From Methylovirgula sp. 4M-Z18 (GTDB lineage: Bacteria; Pseudomonadota; Alphaproteobacteria; Rhizobiales; Beijerinckiaceae): a DNA stretch of 64,000 bases. The number at the start of each line of letters is the position of its first letter. The stretch's first letter is position 1. Shown here piece by piece: positions 26,244 to 35,982 of the stretch. A program made the translations under genes and the position numbers. Location: the NCBI RefSeq assembly GCF_037890675.1, contig NZ_CP149574.1:682001-746000 (forward strand), given 5' to 3'. The notes beneath the pieces were generated by a model. That model was given only the letters and a program-made list of their open reading frames with translations, had not been told where the DNA came from and ran no database searches.

Positions 26244-27614
26244 ATGATCAGCGTCTTCGAACTCTTCAAAGTCGGCATCGGCCCGTCCTCCTCGCATACG
26301 GTCGGGCCGATGAAGGCGGCCAAGGCCTTTGCCGATGCGCTCGTGCCGGCCGGCCATCTGTCGCATGTCGCGCAGGTGGTGGCGACGCTCTATGGCTCGC
26401 TGGCCTGGACCGGCAAGGGCCATGGCACCGACAAAGCGGTGGTGCTCGGCCTTGCGGGCGAGGATCCCGCGACTGTCGACCCCGATGCCGCCGATGCGAT
26501 GGTCGCGCAGGCGATCGAGAACAAGACGCTGCGCCTCGCGTCCTTACGTGACATTCATTTCGATCCGGCGACCGATATCGTCTTCAACACGATCGACATT
26601 CCGCCGCGCCACCCCAACACTCTATCCTTCGTGGCGAAGGACGCGGAGGGCCGCGTGCTTGTGGAAGAGCGTTGGTGTTCGGTCGGCGGTGGCTTCGTCG
26701 TGCGCGAGGGCGCGGAAGATCAAATAGCGGGAAGCGGTGAGAGCGTTCCCTATCCTTACAAAAATTCCGCGCAATTGCTCGACATGGGCCGCACGCACGG
26801 GCTGACCATCGCCGAAATGGTGCGCGCCAATGAGGAGGCCCTGCGCCCCAAGGCCGAAGTGGAGCAGCATCTCGCCCGCGTTTCCGCCACGATGATGGCC
26901 TGCATCGACCGCGGCCTTGCGACCGAAGGCGAATTGCCGGGCGGGCTCCATGTGAAGCGCCGGGCGAAATCTTTGTCGCACCGGGTGGCCGATCACAGCC
27001 GCAAGAACATGCGCATGCCGAACGAGATGAACGACCGCGTCAGCATCTTCGCCATCGCGGTGAACGAGGAGAATGCGGCCGGCGGCCGCGTCGTCACCGC
27101 CCCGACCAATGGCGCAGCCGGCGTCGTGCCGGCGGTGCTGCGCTATTACCGCGACTTCTGCCCCGGCGCGACCCCGCAGGGCATGGAGGTCTTTCTGCTC
27201 ACCGCCACGGCCGTCGGCGCGCTGTTCAAGATGAATGCCTCGATTTCGGGCGCCGAAGTCGGCTGCCAGGGCGAGGTGGGTGTCGCGTCCTCGATGGCGG
27301 CGGCGGGCCTCGCCGCGGCGCTTGGCGGCAGCAACGAGGTGATCGAAAACGCCGCCGAAATCGGCATGGAACACCACCTCGGCATGACCTGCGACCCGAT
27401 CGGCGGCCTGGTGCAAATCCCCTGCATCGAGCGCAACGCCTTCGGCGCGATCAAGGCAATCAACGCCGCCTCCCTCGCCATGCACGGCGACGGCAAGCAT
27501 TTCGTGAGCTTGGACAAAGTGATTGCCACGATGCGGCAGACCGGGGCGGATATGCACGACAAGTATAAGGAAACGTCGCTGGGTGGGTTGGCGGTGAGTT
27601 TTATTGAGTGTTGA
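26244..27614 (+). CDS. sdaA: L-serine ammonia-lyase (iron-sulfur)
   Basis: A 456-aa single-chain L-serine dehydratase converting serine to pyruvate and ammonia. The N-terminal beta-type domain opens with [20 protein letters not shown]. The alpha domain carries [20 protein letters not shown] and [20 protein letters not shown], including cysteines expected to ligate the 4Fe-4S cluster. It lies 57 bp after soxG on the same strand: glycine plus methylene-THF from sarcosine can give serine via GlyA (not in window), which this enzyme feeds to pyruvate. ATG 26244. Confidence 0.94.
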   Translation: MISVFELFKVGIGPSSSHTVGPMKAAKAFADALVPAGHLSHVAQVVATLYGSLAWTGKGHGTDKAVVLGLAGEDPATVDPDAADAMVAQAIENKTLRLASLRDIHFDPATDIVFNTIDIPPRHPNTLSFVAKDAEGRVLVEERWCSVGGGFVVREGAEDQIAGSGESVPYPYKNSAQLLDMGRTHGLTIAEMVRANEEALRPKAEVEQHLARVSATMMACIDRGLATEGELPGGLHVKRRAKSLSHRVADHSRKNMRMPNEMNDRVSIFAIAVNEENAAGGRVVTAPTNGAAGVVPAVLRYYRDFCPGATPQGMEVFLLTATAVGALFKMNASISGAEVGCQGEVGVASSMAAAGLAAALGGSNEVIENAAEIGMEHHLGMTCDPIGGLVQIPCIERNAFGAIKAINAASLAMHGDGKHFVSLDKVIATMRQTGADMHDKYKETSLGGLAVSFIEC

Positions 27615-27793
27615 GGTGGATGAGCTTTTTTCTGCGGCCCTATTTTATTGCTGAAATGTCACTTGCGATTGGACGGAGAAAGAGTATATTGTTCTTGTTA
27701 TGTTCTTAGTCGGGCAGGTGAAATTTGTGCTTTGCTCGAATGGACTGAAGGAGAGGGTTTGCCGAATACGGGTGGCGATATTACCGTTTCGAA

Positions 27794-28321
27794 ATGGCTG
27801 GGTCGATTCGGAAGGCTGAGGTTGGGTTGGCAGATGAGTTTCTTGCCGACGCTAAATCGCTTTCCGGGGCGCCGCCCGAATTTGGGCCGAAGCAAGCGCG
27901 TAAGAAAGGGAATTTTTGGGAGGCTGTTTGGCCCATAGCCAATAGCCTTGGGATCGTGGAGACAGGGCAATTAAGAATTAGGGTTTCGCCTGCGTCTGAT
28001 AAGCCATTTACAATATCACTTATTTTCCGCGGCAATTGCCTGGGGCGACTTGATTTTGTGGCCGACACGATTTGTCATTGGAATCCTACATTTGCCAGTA
28101 GTTTTGGACTGCCGCCGAGTGTTTGTGGTTCTCATTTTCATTCCTGGTCTCATAATAGGGACTACGTTTTGCTAGATCAAGAATGGGAGTTGCCTTGTCG
28201 AGTTCCCTTGCCACCACGAATTCATCGCTTTGATCAGGCATTTCCATGGCTAGCGGACGAAGTTAATTTGATATTAACTCCGGATCAACGAGCGTTTGGC
28301 CCTCCAAGAGAGCTGGTGTAG
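27794..28321 (+). CDS. Hypothetical protein, first gene of AT-rich pair
   Basis: A 175-aa protein I do not recognise. It has no signal peptide or membrane span. Visible elements are a charged N-terminus (KAEVGLADEFLADAKSL), a central beta-rich part (GQLRIRVSPASDKPFTISLI) and a His/Trp-rich motif (CGSHFHSWSHNRDYVL). Base composition is clearly AT-richer than the flanking sdaA and prfC. The next gene starts 2 bp after its stop, so the two are translationally coupled. ATG 27794 lacks an obvious Shine-Dalgarno sequence, and the open frame extends upstream to about 27752, so the start is uncertain. Confidence 0.6.
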   Translation: MAGSIRKAEVGLADEFLADAKSLSGAPPEFGPKQARKKGNFWEAVWPIANSLGIVETGQLRIRVSPASDKPFTISLIFRGNCLGRLDFVADTICHWNPTFASSFGLPPSVCGSHFHSWSHNRDYVLLDQEWELPCRVPLPPRIHRFDQAFPWLADEVNLILTPDQRAFGPPRELV

Positions 28322-28323
28322 CT

Positions 28324-29055
28324 ATGTCTTGCGATTCGATACGGGCGACCTTGGAACTATACGTGAAGTGCGAGAACACTCTGGATGGAGCTCGCATAGC
28401 GACGCATTGCCTCTATCCTTCATTCGAAACCGTCTACGTTTACGTTGTAAAAATGGGGGATGATTACCGCGTTCATGATGGCGGAGGAGCTTATAGGTCG
28501 GCCTGGGCACACGGACGCGATCACTTGTTGGTGTCGAGACTTATTGATGTCGAAGCCAAACGGTTTCAACTACATCACACCGATGATTCTTTGATTTCTC
28601 GAGATGTGTCTATCGAGTGGTTGGCGCCTGCGATTTTGAGCGTTGCCAACGCTTCATCACGTGTCGCGATCGCCGCCGCCGCAAAAGCTTCAGCTGTCGT
28701 AGAGGAAGCGCTAGTCGAGAAGATTGACAGAATACTATCTTCGACCGTCGCATCGGAGCGAATTGCCCGTAATTTTGCCATTAGAGGCAAAAGCGGAGGT
28801 GATCGACACTTTGATTTTGCTGTTCGCGGAGTAGATGGTTACGACTTGCTAATTAATGGCGTTTCAGCGCATCACGCCTCCATTAGCGCGAAGTTTGTCT
28901 CATTTTCCGACACAGAGAACGAACAATCTCAAAAATTCGCGGTATATGAGCGGGAACTCGCCGCTGACGACACGGCACTGTTGCAACAGGTGGCTACAGT
29001 TGTGCCGCTAAGGTCGTTGCAGGCGGGAACTCGACGCGTAATGCAAAACGCGTAG
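28324..29055 (+). CDS. Hypothetical protein, second gene of AT-rich pair (possibly DUF1828-like)
   Basis: A 243-aa soluble protein. The N-terminal half contains VYVVKMGDDYRVHDGGGAYR, a pattern reminiscent of the DUF1828 family (a short beta-rich domain with a DGG turn); this is a resemblance only. The middle is alanine-rich helix (residues about 108-130). It is coupled to the preceding gene (2-bp gap) and shares its AT-rich composition, suggesting the pair was acquired together. No catalytic motif is evident. Confidence 0.62.
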   Translation: MSCDSIRATLELYVKCENTLDGARIATHCLYPSFETVYVYVVKMGDDYRVHDGGGAYRSAWAHGRDHLLVSRLIDVEAKRFQLHHTDDSLISRDVSIEWLAPAILSVANASSRVAIAAAAKASAVVEEALVEKIDRILSSTVASERIARNFAIRGKSGGDRHFDFAVRGVDGYDLLINGVSAHHASISAKFVSFSDTENEQSQKFAVYERELAADDTALLQQVATVVPLRSLQAGTRRVMQNA

Positions 29056-29216
29056 CGCCGCCACCAATGCCAAAGTTGATGTGCGTCGCCTCTCATCCCG
29101 ATCTGATGACAGAGATCACGGCGGTGGCGGAGATCCCACGAGAGCGGTTCCGCCGGCCGGCGGGGGCTTGAGGAACGGCTTGACAAACCGCCGCACCCTC
29201 CCCACTAAACCGCCCC

Positions 29217-30800
29217 ATGTCCCAGAAAGCCGAAAGCCCCGTCAGCCGCCGCCGCACCTTCGCGATCATTTCGCACCCGGACGCCGGTAAAACCACGCTC
29301 ACCGAAAAGCTGCTGCTGTTCGGCGGCGCGATTCAGCTTGCCGGTGAGGTGAAGGCCAAGGCGAACCGGCGCAATACCCGCTCCGACTGGATGGGCATCG
29401 AGCGCGAGCGCGGCATTTCGGTCGTCACCTCGGTCATGACCTTCGAATATGGCGACTGCGTCTTCAACCTCCTGGACACGCCGGGCCACGAGGACTTTTC
29501 CGAGGACACCTATCGCACGCTGACGGCGGTCGACTCCGCCGTCATGGTGATCGATGCCGCCAAGGGCATCGAGGCGCGCACGCGGAAATTGTTCGAGGTC
29601 TGCCGCCTGCGCGACATCCCGATCGTCACCTTCATCAACAAGCTCGACCGCGAGTCGCGCGATCCGTTCGACCTGCTCGACGAAATCGAAAAGACCCTGG
29701 CGCTCGACACGACGCCCATGACCTGGCCGATCGGCAGCGGCAAAAGCTTTGCCGGCACCTATGACATCAATTCCAAAGTGGTGCGCAAGATCGATAGCGA
29801 CGAATTGGTGCCGGTTTCGGGTTCGGACGATCCGGCGATCGCCGGCCTGCTGCCGGAACATGAGCGCGAGGCTTTCGCGGAAGAATTGTTCCTCGCGGCG
29901 GAGGCTTGCAAACCCTTTGACAAGGCCGCCTTTCTCGAGGGCCACCTGACGCCGGTCTATTTCGGCTCGGCGCTGAAAACTTTTGGCGTGCGCGATCTCA
30001 TCGACGCTTTGGCGGCCTTTGCACCGAGCCCGCGCGGGCAGGAAGCGGCGCAACGGCTGGTGAAGCCCGACGATCCGAAAATGTCGGGCTTCGTCTTCAA
30101 GATCCAGGCCAATATGGACCCGAACCACCGCGACCGCATCGCCTTCATGCGCGTGTGCTCGGGCAAGCTCACGCGTGGCATGCGGGTGAGGCTCTCGCGC
30201 ACCGGCAAGACGATCGGGCTGAACGCGCCGCAATTCTTCTTCGCGCAGGACCGCTCGCTCGCCGAGGAGGCCTTCGCCGGCGACGTGGTCGGCATCCCGA
30301 ACCACGGCACGTTGCGGATCGGCGACACGCTCACCGAGGGCGAAGAGCTGGTGTTCCGCGGCGTGCCGAGCTTCGCGCCGGAAATCCTGCGCCGCGTGCG
30401 CGTCAGCGACGCGATGAAGGCGAAGAAGCTGCGCGAGAGCCTGCAGCAGATGGCGGAAGAGGGCGTGGTGCAGGTGTTTCTACCCAACGACGGCTCCAGC
30501 GCCATCGTCGGCGTCGTCGGCGCGCTGCAATTGGACGTGCTGGCCGAGCGGCTGCAGGCCGAATATCAATTGCCGGTGAGCTTCGAGACGCCGCGCTTCG
30601 AAGTGTGCCGCTGGGTGACCTGCGACGACAAGACGGAGCTTGAAAAATTCCTGCGCGCCTATCCGACCGCGCTCGCCAGCGACCTCGACGGCGCCCCGGT
30701 CTTCATGGCGACCTCGGCGTTCAATTTGCGCTACGAGCAGGAGCGCTGGCCGAAGATCGTCTTTGCCGATGTGAAGGACTATCAGAAGGCGGCGGCCTAA
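29217..30800 (+). CDS. prfC: Peptide chain release factor 3
   Basis: Translational GTPase RF3, 527 aa (E. coli 529), which recycles RF1/RF2 from the ribosome after termination. GTPase motifs: G1 SHPDAGKTTLTEKLL (residues about 19-33), switch II DTPGHEDFSEDTYR, and G4 NKLDRE. The ERGISVVTSVM switch I sequence is typical of RF3. A long hairpin begins at the stop codon. Confidence 0.96.
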   Translation: MSQKAESPVSRRRTFAIISHPDAGKTTLTEKLLLFGGAIQLAGEVKAKANRRNTRSDWMGIERERGISVVTSVMTFEYGDCVFNLLDTPGHEDFSEDTYRTLTAVDSAVMVIDAAKGIEARTRKLFEVCRLRDIPIVTFINKLDRESRDPFDLLDEIEKTLALDTTPMTWPIGSGKSFAGTYDINSKVVRKIDSDELVPVSGSDDPAIAGLLPEHEREAFAEELFLAAEACKPFDKAAFLEGHLTPVYFGSALKTFGVRDLIDALAAFAPSPRGQEAAQRLVKPDDPKMSGFVFKIQANMDPNHRDRIAFMRVCSGKLTRGMRVRLSRTGKTIGLNAPQFFFAQDRSLAEEAFAGDVVGIPNHGTLRIGDTLTEGEELVFRGVPSFAPEILRRVRVSDAMKAKKLRESLQQMAEEGVVQVFLPNDGSSAIVGVVGALQLDVLAERLQAEYQLPVSFETPRFEVCRWVTCDDKTELEKFLRAYPTALASDLDGAPVFMATSAFNLRYEQERWPKIVFADVKDYQKAAA

Positions 30801-30876
30801 AGGACCGCGACCGTCCCGGTCGCATGAGGCCACACCACGAAAGATCGTTATGCGACCGGGACGGTCGCGGTCCTTT
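30799..30876. repeat. Long perfect inverted repeat after prfC
   Basis: Two 27-bp arms, beginning AAAGGACCGCGACCGTCCCG at 30799 and its exact complement ending at 30876, enclose a 24-nt loop. It starts on the prfC stop codon. No T tract follows, so it may be a processed mRNA hairpin or a mobile palindrome. Partial relatives with a GGACCGCGG core occur at 40371, 55859 and 63213. Confidence 0.75.
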
Positions 30877-31064
30877 GCGCTGTCAGCAATAACGGCGGAA
30901 TTCGCCACGGCCCGACGCCGCATTTCGAGGTGCGGGCGAGACGCCCGCGGCCCCAAGGCCACCCAATTTTTCGATACCGCCACCGGCAAAACATAGTTTC
31001 CACGCGGCGCATTGCGATGGAGCATGGTGGCACGTTTGGTCTTCGTGAAAGTTAAAAAGAACCG

Positions 31065-32216
31065 ATGTCCACCTATTCTCTCGCCCGCATCCCCGCCATT
31101 TCCGCGGGGCCGGGTGCTCGGCAGGGGCTTGGCGGCCTCGCCGAACTTTATGCCGGCAAGGCCGGTCATGTGCTGCTCGTCGCCGATTCGGGCCTGAAAT
31201 CCACCGGCATGATCGACGATGTGGCCGGGATTATCGCCAAGGCCGGCATTGCCTTGAGCGTTTTCACCGAATTCACCCCCGATCCCAAGATCGCGGAGGC
31301 CGACAAGGCGGCGGAACTCGCGCGCAAGGCCAAGGCCAATCTGGTCGTGTGTCTCGGCGGCGGGTCGGCGCTCGATTTGGGCAAGGCGGTCGCGGCGATT
31401 GCGGTCGGCCCTCACGGCGCACAGCATTATCAGCTCTGCGAAAACCCCTTCCCGGCGGGGACCTTGAAGAAAATTTGTATACCGACCACGTCCGGCACCG
31501 GGTCGGAGACCACGCGCACCTCGATCCTGACCCGCGCCGACCATGCGAAAGTGTGGCTGTGGGGCGATGAGATCAAGGCGGATGCGGTCATTCTCGATCC
31601 TGAGCTCACCGTCTCCCTGCCGCCGCATGTGACGGCGGCGACCGGCATCGATGCTCTGGTGCATGCGGTCGAGGCCGCGACCAACAAATATGCCAATGCC
31701 GGCAACAATCTCTATGCGCACGAGGCGATCCGGCTCGTGGCGCATAATTTGCTCAAGGCGTTGGAGAACCCCAAGGACATTGCTGCGCGCGAGGCGCTGC
31801 AGCGCGCCGCCGCCTACGGCGGTATCGCCATCGACAATTGCGGCACGGCGATCGCTCATAATATCGGCCATGCCTTGGGGTCGCTGAAAGCCATCCATCA
31901 CGGCCATGCGGTGGGTGTCGCGATGCTCGCCTCCATGCCCTGGAACATCGCCGATGATGATGGCGCCTATGCCGCCTGCGCCGCTGCCATGGGTGTGCCC
32001 TCGACGGCGCAGGATTTCGCTGGCGCTTATGAAAAGCTGCTGCGCGCCAGCGGCATCAAGATCGACATCTCGCAACAATTCGCCGACGTTTCGCCACGGA
32101 CCCTGGCCGGACAAATGGCGCGGCCCGAGAATGCGGCGATGCTGAGCTCGAACAAGCGCGCCGCGAGTGAGGCTGATCTGCAGATGCTGGCGGAGGCCGT
32201 GCTGACGCAGGTGTAA
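31065..32216 (+). CDS. Iron-containing alcohol dehydrogenase
   Basis: Group III NAD(P)-dependent alcohol dehydrogenase, 383 aa. The nucleotide-binding GGGSALDLGKAVA (about residue 100), the IPTTSGTGSETT motif and the metal site (ATGIDALVHAVEA, then IAHNIGHALGSLKAIHHGHA with three histidines) are intact. Substrate is not evident from sequence. It begins a same-strand group with an aldehyde dehydrogenase and an enolase-superfamily enzyme, suggesting an alcohol-to-acid catabolic route. Confidence 0.9.
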   Translation: MSTYSLARIPAISAGPGARQGLGGLAELYAGKAGHVLLVADSGLKSTGMIDDVAGIIAKAGIALSVFTEFTPDPKIAEADKAAELARKAKANLVVCLGGGSALDLGKAVAAIAVGPHGAQHYQLCENPFPAGTLKKICIPTTSGTGSETTRTSILTRADHAKVWLWGDEIKADAVILDPELTVSLPPHVTAATGIDALVHAVEAATNKYANAGNNLYAHEAIRLVAHNLLKALENPKDIAAREALQRAAAYGGIAIDNCGTAIAHNIGHALGSLKAIHHGHAVGVAMLASMPWNIADDDGAYAACAAAMGVPSTAQDFAGAYEKLLRASGIKIDISQQFADVSPRTLAGQMARPENAAMLSSNKRAASEADLQMLAEAVLTQV

Positions 32217-32225
32217 TAGGAATAG

Positions 32226-32274
32226 TGCCGCGCGAACCCTTCTCCCGCTGTGCGGGAGAAGGAAGCGCGCGGCA
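32226..32274. repeat. Nested palindromic intergenic repeat
   Basis: Outer arms TGCCGCGC/GCGCGGCA flank an inner CCTTCTCCCGC-TGT-GCGGGAGAAGG hairpin. The inner core matches the palindrome at 26196-26223. It sits between the alcohol and aldehyde dehydrogenase genes. Confidence 0.65.
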
Positions 32275-32313
32275 AGATCTAACTTTAACGACAACCAACC
32301 AAAGGTCACTTCC

Positions 32314-33816
32314 ATGCTCGACCGCCCCACCACCCAGCAAGCCTGGCAAGAGCGTGCCAAGGCGCTTACGATCGAATCGCGCGCCTTCATCGATGGCGCC
32401 TATGTGCCGGCGCTTTCCGGCGAGACCTTTGACCGCATTTCGCCGATCGATGGCACGCTGCTCGCCAAAATCGCCAATTGCGGCCCCGCCGATATCGACC
32501 GCGCGGTCGCTGCGGCGCGCAAGGCTTTCGAGGATGGCCGGTGGCGCCATCTTGCTCCGGTCGAGAAGAAGAAGATCCTGCTGAAATTCGCGGCGCTCAT
32601 CCGCGAGAACATCGACGAAATCGCGCTGCTGGAATCGCTCGATGTCGGCAAGGTGATCGGCAATGCGCTTGCCGTCGACGTGCCCAATTGCGCCGACTGC
32701 ATTCAATATTACGCGGAACTTGCCGATAAGCTCTATGACGAAGTCGCGCCCACCGGCCCGATGGATCAGGCGGTAATCCGCCACGAGCCGCTCGGCGTTG
32801 TCGCCGCCATCGTACCGTGGAACTATCCGCTCATCATCGCCGCCTGGAAGATCGGGCCGGCGCTCGTTGCCGGCAATTCGGTGATCCTGAAGCCGGCCGA
32901 GCAATCCTCGCTCGCCTCGCTCGTGCTTGCGCGGCTCGCCAAGGAAGCGGGCATTCCCGACGGCGTGTTCAATGTCGTCACCGGCCTTGGCACCAGCGCC
33001 GGCAAGCCGCTCGGGCTGCATATGGATGTCGACATGGTGACTTTCACCGGCTCGACCGAAGTTGGCAAGTTGATGCTGCGCTATTCGGGCGAAAGCAACA
33101 TGAAGCGCGTCTCGCTCGAGTGCGGCGGCAAGAGCCCGCAGGTGGTGATGGCCGACGCCAATCTGCAGAGCGCGGCGGAGGGCATTGCCTGGGGCATTTT
33201 CTACAATCAGGGCGAGACCTGCCATGCCGGGTCGCGCGTGCTCGTCCATCGTTCCGTGCAGAAGGAATTGGTGGCGAAAATCGCCGACGTCGCGAAGGTG
33301 CAGATCCCGATCGGCTATTCGCTCAATCCAGCCTCGCAGATGGGTGCGCTGATCGAGCAGCAGCATATGGAGCGCGTGCTGGGATATATCGACATCGGCG
33401 AGTCGGAAGGCGCGGTCGTTGCGAGTGGTGGCCATCGCGTGCTGCAGGAGACGGGCGGCTTCTATGTCGAGCCGACCATTCTCGACGAGTGCAAGAATTC
33501 GATGCGCGTCGCGCAAGAGGAGATCTTCGGGCCGGTCGTTGTGGTCGTGCCGTTCGACACGGAAGAAGAAGCGATCAGGCTTGCCAACGATACGATCTAC
33601 GGCCTCGGCGCGGCCGTGTGGACCAGCAACATGAATGCGGCGCATCGCCTGTCGTCCGGCATCAAGGCCGGCACGGTCTGGGTGAACACGTTCGACCGCT
33701 CGAATCTGGCGACGCCCTTCGGCGGCTTCAAGCAATCGGGCTTCGGCCGCGACCGCTCGGTGCATGCGGTCGAGAAATACATGGACAGCAAGGTCATCTG
33801 GACAGCCTATAATTAA
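32314..33816 (+). CDS. NAD-dependent aldehyde dehydrogenase
   Basis: ALDH superfamily enzyme of 500 aa, oxidising an aldehyde to the acid. Motifs: PWNYPLIIAAWKIGPALVAG (oxyanion Asn, cofactor region), VTFTGSTEVGK, SLECGGKSPQVV with the general-base Glu, and NQGETCHAGSRV with the catalytic Cys. ETCHAGSR and the overall layout resemble the PuuC / gamma-glutamyl-aminobutyraldehyde dehydrogenase branch. It lies 97 bp after the alcohol dehydrogenase and 11 bp before the enolase-superfamily gene. Confidence 0.9.
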   Translation: MLDRPTTQQAWQERAKALTIESRAFIDGAYVPALSGETFDRISPIDGTLLAKIANCGPADIDRAVAAARKAFEDGRWRHLAPVEKKKILLKFAALIRENIDEIALLESLDVGKVIGNALAVDVPNCADCIQYYAELADKLYDEVAPTGPMDQAVIRHEPLGVVAAIVPWNYPLIIAAWKIGPALVAGNSVILKPAEQSSLASLVLARLAKEAGIPDGVFNVVTGLGTSAGKPLGLHMDVDMVTFTGSTEVGKLMLRYSGESNMKRVSLECGGKSPQVVMADANLQSAAEGIAWGIFYNQGETCHAGSRVLVHRSVQKELVAKIADVAKVQIPIGYSLNPASQMGALIEQQHMERVLGYIDIGESEGAVVASGGHRVLQETGGFYVEPTILDECKNSMRVAQEEIFGPVVVVVPFDTEEEAIRLANDTIYGLGAAVWTSNMNAAHRLSSGIKAGTVWVNTFDRSNLATPFGGFKQSGFGRDRSVHAVEKYMDSKVIWTAYN

Positions 33817-33827
33817 AGGGAGGAGAC

Positions 33828-34985
33828 ATGGACGCGATGCAGGAAAAGCCGGCGCTCGTCGCACACGCCGCCAAGGTGACGATCACCAACATCGAAATCA
33901 CGCGGCACCGCTTCCATTTCGATCCGCCGTTCAACGCGAGCTGGGACACCCAGCCGCGCAAATTCTGGGATGCGGCGATCGTGCGCGTGCATACCGATGC
34001 CGGCATTACCGGAATCGGCTCGGGCGACATGATGCTGGGCTTCGAGGGCCATGAGCATCTGTTCGTCGGGCAGGACGCGCTCGCGATCGAGCGGCATTGG
34101 CGCATCCTCAACAACATCAATTTTCATTGGGGCCGCTGCTGGCCGCTCGATATCGCGCTGTGGGATCTTGCGGGCAAGATCACCGGCCAGCCGTGCTGGA
34201 AGCTGCTTGGCGGCTTGAGCGGCACGGTCCAGGCCTATGCGTCGTCCGGCACTTTGCGCCAGCCGGAGCAATTGGCCGATGCGGCCGAGCGCTATCTCGC
34301 GGAAGGTTTTCCTGCCCTGAAGATCCGCTTCCATCGCGGCGATTGGCGGCATGACATCAAAGCGCTGGAGACGGTGCGCCACCGCGTCGGCCACAAGCTC
34401 GAATTGATGGTCGATTGCAATCAGGGTTGGCGCATGTCGTGGGACGCCTATTCGCCCTGGTCGCTGAAGGATGCGGTGAAGGTCGCGCGCGAATTGGAGC
34501 GGCTTGGCGTCTACTGGATGGAAGAGCCGCTGCATCGCGGCGACCGCGCCGGCATGCGCAAGTTGCGCGAGATGGTCGACATCCGCATCGCCGGCGGCGA
34601 GATGACCCGCGAACTTTACGAATTCCGCGACCTCATCACCGAGGGCTGTCTCGACGTGCTACAGCCGGATGCGGCGCTGGTCGGCGGCGTCACCGGCCTG
34701 CGCAAGGTCGGCTATATGGCGCAGGAGCATAATCTCGTCTTCACGCCGCACACCTGGACCAACGGCATCGGCGTCGTCGCCAACGCCCACCTGACCGCCG
34801 GCATCGCCGACGCGCCCTGGCTCGAATTCCCCTACGATCCGCCGGAATGGAACCTCGACCGCCGCGATTACATGATGGCGGAACCGCTGCGGGTGAATGC
34901 AAAGGGCGTGATTGATCTAGGCTCGAAGCCCGGGATGGGCTATGAGTTGGACGAGGATATGCTCAAGAAAACGCTTATGAGGTAA
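33828..34985 (+). CDS. Mandelate racemase / muconate lactonizing enzyme family protein
   Basis: Enolase-superfamily (beta/alpha)7-beta barrel, 385 aa. Metal and catalytic positions are recognisable: LKIRFHRGD (KxR-type first base), LMVDCNQGW (metal Asp), YWMEEPLHR (metal Glu), IAGGEMTRE (metal Glu) and FTPHTWTNG (catalytic His). Such enzymes dehydrate or epimerise sugar acids. With the upstream ADH/ALDH and downstream LysR it probably belongs to a carboxylate or sugar-acid pathway. GGGAGGAG precedes ATG 33828. Confidence 0.88.
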   Translation: MDAMQEKPALVAHAAKVTITNIEITRHRFHFDPPFNASWDTQPRKFWDAAIVRVHTDAGITGIGSGDMMLGFEGHEHLFVGQDALAIERHWRILNNINFHWGRCWPLDIALWDLAGKITGQPCWKLLGGLSGTVQAYASSGTLRQPEQLADAAERYLAEGFPALKIRFHRGDWRHDIKALETVRHRVGHKLELMVDCNQGWRMSWDAYSPWSLKDAVKVARELERLGVYWMEEPLHRGDRAGMRKLREMVDIRIAGGEMTRELYEFRDLITEGCLDVLQPDAALVGGVTGLRKVGYMAQEHNLVFTPHTWTNGIGVVANAHLTAGIADAPWLEFPYDPPEWNLDRRDYMMAEPLRVNAKGVIDLGSKPGMGYELDEDMLKKTLMR

Positions 34986-34989
34986 AGGG

Positions 34990-35925
34990 ATGCATCGCAA
35001 ATGGCTGCCGTTGAATGCGCTTCGGGCTTTTGAGGCCGCCGGCCAGCATCTTTCCTTCACCGCCGCCGCCAACAGCCTGACCGTCGCGCAAAGTGCGGTC
35101 AGCCGGCATGTGATCGTGCTGGAAAAATTCCTCGGCGTCACCTTATTCGAGCGCCGGCCGCAGCAATTGGTGCTGACCGAGGCGGGCCGGCATCTGCTGC
35201 CCGTCGTCACCAAGAGCTTCGACCGTATCGACACGGCTTTGTCGGAGATCATCAAGGAGCGCGGCCAGCCGAAAAGCGTGCTGAAAGTGCATCTGTCGCC
35301 GACTTTCGCCCACCAGCTCGCGATCCCGATCCTGAAGGACTTCCGCCTGGAGCATCCGGAGATCGATCTGGAGATCGGCTCCAAACCCTCGCGCGCCAAC
35401 ACCGACAACGAATGGGACATCGGCATCATCTTTTCCGAGCCGAGCGTGAGCGATTCCATTCACGACCTTCTGTGGATGGAGCGGCCGACGATCCTGTGCA
35501 GCCCCAAACTCGTGGAGGGCGCCGATCTCTCCGACATCGGCGCTTTCGTCGCCAAGCACGACCTTTTGCATGTGATCATCGAACAGCGGCCGCGCCATTA
35601 CGTGTGGGAGCTCTTCATGCGCACCATCGGCCGCACCGACCTCGCGGCTGACCGCGGCGTCGTGTTCGACACGGCGCGGCTCGCGGTGCAATATGCGCTC
35701 TCGGGCGAAGGTATCGCGCTCGTCGATCCGATGCTGTTCCCCGACGAGATCGCCTCCGGCAAATTGGTGCGGCCGTTCGAGGCGTCGGTAGCGGATGGCT
35801 ACGGCTACTATCTTACCGTCCATCCGGAACTGCTGAACAACGAAGCCGTGGTGTTCTTCCGCTCCTGGCTGATCAACCGTTTTGCCGAGCTGCGCGAAGG
35901 GGAGCCGACCTCGGCGGACGTGTAG
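34990..35925 (+). CDS. LysR-type transcriptional regulator
   Basis: A 311-aa regulator with an N-terminal winged HTH (LPLNALRAFEAAGQHLSFTA through AQSAVSRHVIVLEKFLGVTL) and a periplasmic-binding-like effector domain, resembling the GcvA group. It starts 4 bp after the enolase-superfamily gene and is co-directional, unlike the usual divergent LysR arrangement, so it probably regulates its own operon. Confidence 0.88.
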   Translation: MHRKWLPLNALRAFEAAGQHLSFTAAANSLTVAQSAVSRHVIVLEKFLGVTLFERRPQQLVLTEAGRHLLPVVTKSFDRIDTALSEIIKERGQPKSVLKVHLSPTFAHQLAIPILKDFRLEHPEIDLEIGSKPSRANTDNEWDIGIIFSEPSVSDSIHDLLWMERPTILCSPKLVEGADLSDIGAFVAKHDLLHVIIEQRPRHYVWELFMRTIGRTDLAADRGVVFDTARLAVQYALSGEGIALVDPMLFPDEIASGKLVRPFEASVADGYGYYLTVHPELLNNEAVVFFRSWLINRFAELREGEPTSADV

Positions 35926-35982
35926 GGTTTGCTGGAATGATGCGGCGCGCTCCCATAAAGAGAAGGAATCGCGCCTCATCCT

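Noticed and set aside
27648-27938. A 96-codon reading starting at TTG before the AT-rich gene pair
   Set aside because: No ATG or Shine-Dalgarno sequence and it overlaps the better-supported 27794 gene in another frame.
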